The position numbers were made by a program, and so were the translations under genes. Below are positions 58,921 to 64,000 of a stretch of DNA of 64,000 bases, one piece after another. How positions within the stretch are numbered: position 1 is the first letter of the stretch; each line of letters begins with the position of its first letter. Source of the stretch: Paragonimus skrjabini miyazakii (Eukaryota > Platyhelminthes > Trematoda > Plagiorchiida > Troglotrematidae). The stretch covers positions 296,460 to 360,459 of the forward strand of contig JTDE01000139.1 in NCBI GenBank assembly GCA_014338405.1, read 5' to 3'. The notes beneath the pieces were generated by a model. It was not told the origin of the DNA and did no database searches. It was given only the letters and a program-made list of their open reading frames with translations.

Positions 58921-61900
58921 GATAAAAGGAACTCAACGTTTCAAATGACCAAGCTGTATGAAAAGTAAATTGATATGAAAAGCGAATAAGCGATCTAAAC
59001 GAACTTTGTAGAAATCTTCAAGGTATTCTTTGGAATTACAATTTTCGAAAAACTCAGTTAAACAGGCTGCCATCATCCACATCAGTATGATCAGCACAGT
59101 CAGTTTAAGGAAGAATGCGCAACTGAGTTGAGTGAAAGTCTACTGTCCATTCTCATGAACCTTCAACAGGCTTCTAGCTCCCGAATGCTTCTACAACTGT
59201 CATTATCTTCAAGAATTATTGCAGAATAGACACAGCAAGCTGTTGATCGGTTGTCTTGTTTCAAATGGTCTTCAAAATGACGGGTGACCCACTGGATGAT
59301 TACCCAAGTCAGTCATGACCGAATTCGGGTTCTTCGACAGAGTACAGAATCAGTGTGTTGTGTGCACATTGGGGGCATACCAGTCTGGAATGGCCATCAT
59401 GTTCTTGGCCGCATCTCCCACAGCAGCATGAGCTAACGACCCATGATCCATACCCTTCACCTGTGAATAATCTGTTTGATTTCACGATAGCTCAACTTCC
59501 ACACAATAAACAATCGGCCTCCGACAAATCGCACTCCTTCAGATTTTCCGGTTAAAAGCTGACTAATCTCATGAGCGTGAAACACTTAATTGGATAGTAT
59601 CCATGAGTCGCAGTCTGCTCATCGGATATAACATGCCTCCTACTTTTGGTCATTCGTCTAACAGCCACTGCTAGACCCGTTCTTCAGTCACCCAGTGGAT
59701 CTGCCGCAGTCTCAAAAAAATGACTGATTATAATACAGGGTCAGTGCTTTGTCTCTGTCTATCTGTCTGGTGTTCTGTCTATCTGTCAATGTGGTATCTC
59801 CTTGTTGGAACCACGTCAGTCTAGAGAATGTCTAAAATGTGCCGTAGATATTGCGGATGGAACCGCCTTAAATACCGCGCATTTTGCTGACGCAACGTTC
59901 ACATTTCACCACCGTACCACAGAGCAGAAAGGACAATCCCGTGCCAGACAACCAGACTGGTTTTGTTTTCAAACTTCGATTCTTCAGTTCCAGTCTTAAA
60001 ATACATCCGAAAGTAACAGTTATCTTGCCCATGAGAAATTCTACCTCGTACCTTATAGACAAACCTGCTTAGAGATTGCTACATCAGTAGCAGAACTTTC
60101 TGTAGCTAACCACACTGTCGTCATTGATGCAAATTACAAGGGAAAGCATAAGTTCAGTGCACGGAGGAAACCGAAAGCAAGAATGTTTAGCGATTGTGTG
60201 AATACCTATAACAACCATGGCTCTGGCGGTCAGGAAAGTTATGGTCACTAGTAAGTGTTTTTGTTCAACATACTGAATATATATTGTTATCTGCAAACAA
60301 TAACACCATGACGGGTGATGTGTGTGTGTTACCCTATTAGAACGCCGTCCTTCGAATTTGGAAGGGCGGATTGTTTAATTGCGGTCAAACCTAAGTTGAC
60401 TAGGGTTGGCATTCGCCTTGCACTAATGCGTCTCACACCAACAACAAGAACAAAACCGTTAGGGATAAATTCACTTGAAATCAGCCTCGCTTTCATTCAC
60501 AAACTCGCTTCGGAGTGTGACCATGATTCAATGGCAACGTTTTGTGCAGAACTAATTGCCTTATACATGACTGATAAACTGACTGGTAACCCTGGTCGAT
60601 CGCTGCTGGTAAACCATACGACCAACCACATATTCTAATTTATTCTTTGTTGTTTTTGTTGGAATATAAACTCTGGAGAATGGTTTGAGAAATACAGCGT
60701 TTCTGCGAGTGAGAATGCCGTGCTTCTCGTGTCACAGCAGTAAGAGGCCATCAGACGGTTTGTTTTTGAATGTTATGAATGATAAGCCTAATTGTAACTG
60801 TAAATGTCTAGTATGCGGCTTTTTCCGTCATGGAGGGACTTTCATAGAAATCTAGTGTTTCCGTGAGCAAAGAAATGCATTATTTATCTAAACGGTCAAC
60901 AGTTATTGGCACGATCATTTTCTAGGTCAAACGGACCACATTTTTCTAACGATAAATTTCACCACAATCATTAAACCACTGACACTAGTAATAAAGTGCT
61001 AATAAACTAAAACAGGAAACATTGGATATTAACTTTATCGGTCAACTCATAAAAAATAATGATGGCAAACGGTCTGCAGTGTGATTAACTCAATTGCTGC
61101 CAAAAATGGAACAGATAAACGCAGGTCATGGTTATAATTGGGTTAGTCGATTACCATAGGGTGACCTGCGAACAAGCTGTCACGATAATCATCCGCGACT
61201 TGATGGGCTGTTGTTTCGACCGTATTAGGTCGCATCATTAAACGCACCTGAGGAATTGCAACTCACAATCCATGAATAATTGTCGCGTGATAATTCAGAT
61301 GACTATCAGTTAGATCATGAGATGGCGGTCAGCAGAACTACGGTAAAGTACGGCAAGTGTGTTCCATATCTGCTGTGCTTTTTTCACATGGACTGATGTC
61401 GACCAGCCGTTTACGCTTGGCCTGTAAACGACTTACATCCATTGCTTGAAGGAGTACGGCGTGGTAGAGATCTACCGCCATAATTTTATCGTCTTTTTTT
61501 ATCTCTTACATATTTTATCCATCTCACGACAGTCATTTGCAACTAGTACCCTTCCAATCGGTGAAGAGTCCGCTACTTAATTTGAGCTTCCTATCCAACG
61601 TATTGCCGGACAGCTTGGGCGGTTCTAACACCCAACCGATTGTTTCTTCTCGTTTCGCAGGACCATCGGTCAACTGCCAACACTTTCGCGAACCGGAGAA
61701 TCTTTCGGTTTTTGTTGCGTAACGTATTCGAAAAGCCTTCCCCAAGTTCATTTCCAAGACGACATAACAAGAGATGTCGAGCGGTTAACAACTTGTTATG
61801 TTTCGACATGAATGGAGTATATATAATAGTTTTATTGACTTACGGTAGTATGTCTGTTGACCAGGTTGTCTGAATACTACACCGTTCTGCTTTTGGTCGT

Positions 61901-62209
61901 GACCTAGCTCTCACATAAGAATCCATAAATGATATGATTTTGTTTTGAGTTTCTTGATTGATTTCAGCGGTGTTGCTAGGATTCGGGTGATTGCCAACAT
62001 CAAAACGACTTTGATTGCTTAAGACCTATTCTAATGATTGTCACAAGACAAGTTTTCACCTATGTATTCGGATCGACGAATAAACATCAGCTTGGGTCCG
62101 TATAATTGTTGTACGTAGTGCAATTTTTAATCGGTTGAAAACGTGACAAGTCACAAAGATTTGACGCCGTCCGTTGCACGACACTTGTTGACATTAGTGA
62201 TGTAACATC
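58921..62209. other. No recognisable gene
   Basis: About 3.3 kb. A TCTG/TCTA tetranucleotide patch lies at about 59750-59785. Frames at 60315-60638 and around 61.53-61.87 kb are open (the latter on both strands) but not assignable. Confidence 0.4.
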
Positions 62210-62350
62210 TGATAATTTCAGACGAAACTCAACTGCAGAATTTCGGACTTTGACTGGATTCAAAACAGCATGTCGAGACGCTGCAAATACTTTGTCGGCT
62301 GAGCTACGTATCTCAGTTGGTACAACACTTCCTGGTTCGAATCCATCTGA
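62210..62350 (-). mobile_element. Diverged copy of the tRNA-derived SINE
   Basis: 62210-62312 aligns with 10383-10500: GACGAAACTCAACTGCAGAA against GATGAAATCCAACTGCGAAA, then a GACTGGATTC (degenerate B box, minus strand) and GGCTGAGCTACG (D arm). Immediately beyond, TCTCAGTTGGTA and a perfect GGTTCGAATCC B box (62334-62344) appear on the plus strand, suggesting a second tRNA-like piece in opposite orientation. Confidence 0.55.
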
Positions 62351-63740
62351 GGTGTGAATTTTTAGTAAATGGGTCTCCTTTTAAAAGTTTATGGGCATGA
62401 CAGCCTCAAATAAACCTGGGGAAGGCCTTTCGGTTACGTCAAGCAACGGAAAAGTAAAGGTTTCTCTGGTTTGCGGAGATGGTATCAATTGACAAATGGA
62501 AGCTGCCGTCCAACGTGCAAAAGGAATTGTTCCCTGCTGACCAACGCCCACTATGTGTATGGTCACTGATTTTGTCGATTGACCTCACAAATGTCTTTTA
62601 AACTTTGCCATATGAACCTGCAGACTGCAGGTGTTTGCTGCAGTCAAGACGGCCAAGATGTAAACCATAACCAAACTCTCTCAAGTTTTTCATCAGGGCT
62701 TAAGCATGTCCCAAGATTTTGATACCTCAGTACTCGGAATCTACCCGATTCACTCAAGAGAAGAAGCGCCTAACAAACAAACTCACCTCCGATCTTTTAC
62801 TATCAGGATAAATGCAGTATGTTTACAGGGGTTCGATAGGGTCGTAGATAATGCATCACTGCAACGTGAGATGGCAGTCATTAATGTTTGTCCGTTTTGA
62901 GTCATGAGACTTAATCACGTAACATTGACCACGTGAGTTGTACGAAATCTGCGGGAGATACGTCACATCTATGCTATCATTCTTGTCGGGGTTTGTGTGC
63001 ACGGCCATCGAAGTGTCAATGTGTAGACTAGCCATTTTTGAGCGCACAGTGGTGATGAGCGCAGGCGAATTACAGACCACCGAAGTTACCAATATAAGAC
63101 CTTTGATCTGCCTCGATTGTGTCTCACATACTCGGCAGACTGGTTTGAACGAACCGGTCGGATTGATCAGATGGTTTGCCTCAGCCAGAGGCGCAGATGA
63201 AAGGAGGCTCATCGATCTTCGTGTTAGCCACACAGGCGTTCAGACAATCGACATGTTATGCGGCCCAGTTGGCTTTGTGCGCAGAAAGAGACGAAACGAT
63301 AGACTCGGAAACGGCAACATTAACAGACAACCTATCTTTCAATTAAGAGCGCAACACTAATGTTAAAATAAACTGAACAAATATTTGAACTGTGGAGTAT
63401 GTTTTGTCAGTTGTCACATTAAGCGTCATCGTTACTATTTCAGTAGTTTTTCACCTATAAAAGATAGGGAAGTATAAACGAATATTTTTTCTGTAGTTTG
63501 TAGTTTGTCAAACCAACATATTCCTGCAAATAAACTGCCCTAGATAGATGCTTTCAATGAATGTGTTAGATTTATAAACTGTCAATTCTCTTCAATGGTG
63601 CCGTTCGAGCATAATTTTATAGCCTTGTCTATCAGTCAACGGATTAATCTCCCGATTTGTGGTAGTGGTGCAAAACTACTGAAGTTTTTATGTTGATTTG
63701 TCCATCCTCGCGATGAGACATGAGCACATCTGGGAACGTC
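62351..63740. other. Unassigned; overlapping open frames on both strands
   Basis: A 140-codon plus frame (62938-63360) and a 125-codon minus frame (62856-63233) overlap. Neither shows a family motif, membrane segment or splice border that decides between them. The minus frame contains a stretch with evenly spaced hydrophobics (IDVTYLPQISYNS), but that is not evidence of a gene. Confidence 0.3.
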
Positions 63741-63742
63741 AT

Positions 63743-64000
63743 TCATGCGGATGATGAGGGTTCTAGGACTAAACGATTATTTCTACGAACAGAGCTGAAA
63801 CACAACATTATATTAGTTAGGCTTTTATATTTATATGCCACACAGATGATATCGTCTACATAACGCTTGTAAAGGGTAACTGATTTTATTCGATCAGTTA
63901 ATGAACTACACTCTTGTTTTGCCATAAAGATATCAGCCAACAATGAGCCTAGTGGCAACCCCATTGCTAATCCGTACTTTTGACGGTATAACCTGTCGAG
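63743..64000 (-). pseudogene. Penelope-like element RT palm, running off the window
   Basis: The minus frame from the window end reads FDGLYRQKYGLAMGLPLGSL, then ADIFMAKQE, then LYKRYVDDIICVA. These are the A-M-G-x-PLG and YxDD palm signatures of Penelope-like RTs, with the catalytic DD intact. Similarity fades after RRNNRLVLEP and the frame stops at 63743-63745, so the thumb and the endonuclease are missing on this side; the N-terminal RT lies outside the window. Confidence 0.8.

Noticed and set aside
62856..63360. Overlapping 125- and 140-codon frames as a gene
   Set aside because: Open on both strands over the same bases, no motif, no borders that decide a strand.
1..64000. CRISPR arrays, bacterial operons, phage or integron structures
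   Set aside because: No regularly spaced identical repeats, no ribosome-binding-site-led gene chains; content is eukaryotic transposon debris.

Overview
This is eukaryotic DNA: genes are sparse, most long open frames are broken, and nearly all recognisable coding signal is retrotransposon debris. The mix points to a parasitic flatworm, most likely a digenean trematode. It contains RTE-type and CR1/Jockey-type LINEs, a Ty3/Gypsy element, many Penelope-like elements (PLEs), tRNA-derived SINE-like repeats and a single-exon GT31 glycosyltransferase. The organism call is inference from that mix; no species can be named from the window.

Layout. 0-10 kb: a candidate host exon on the minus strand (2.6-2.85 kb), a head-to-head pair of PLE fragments (3.7-4.3 kb), a SINE copy with an internal inversion (7.1 kb), and a 5'-truncated PLE flanked by inverted copies of its own 3' tail (7.87-8.97 kb). 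10-18 kb: a tRNA-derived SINE, a decayed minus-strand RTE LINE (13.1 to 11.0 kb), and a pair of ~390-base inverted arms 3.8 kb apart. 18-41 kb: mostly unassigned DNA with RTE fragments at 21.5, 26.7, 28.9, 29.0-31.7 and 40.4 kb, a SINE with a perfect 12-base target-site duplication at 36.3-36.6 kb, and one hydrophobic open frame at 36.7-37.2 kb. 43.9-51.4 kb: a minus-strand CR1/Jockey-like LINE (containing a 100-N assembly gap) abutting the 3' end of a minus-strand Ty3/Gypsy element. 52.6-53.7 kb: the one intact gene, a beta-1,3-galactosyltransferase-like enzyme. 55.7 kb: a degenerate ~43-base minisatellite. 56.7-58.9 kb: a cluster of three PLE pieces in alternating orientation. The window ends inside another minus-strand PLE at 63.7-64.0 kb.

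The most unusual signal is the structure of the PLEs. At 7.87-8.97 kb two 160-base arms, 4 mismatches apart, flank the truncated element. The arm is the 3' tail, and its first three bases are the stop codon of the endonuclease frame. All three internal PLE loci contain pieces in opposite orientation. One endonuclease (57.6-58.3 kb) carries two tandem, diverged copies of the first half of the GIY-YIG domain. Another PLE (56.7-57.3 kb) has a GIY-YIG-like motif upstream of, and in frame with, the start of the RT. Apart from the glycosyltransferase and two low-confidence candidate exons, no host gene could be supported.
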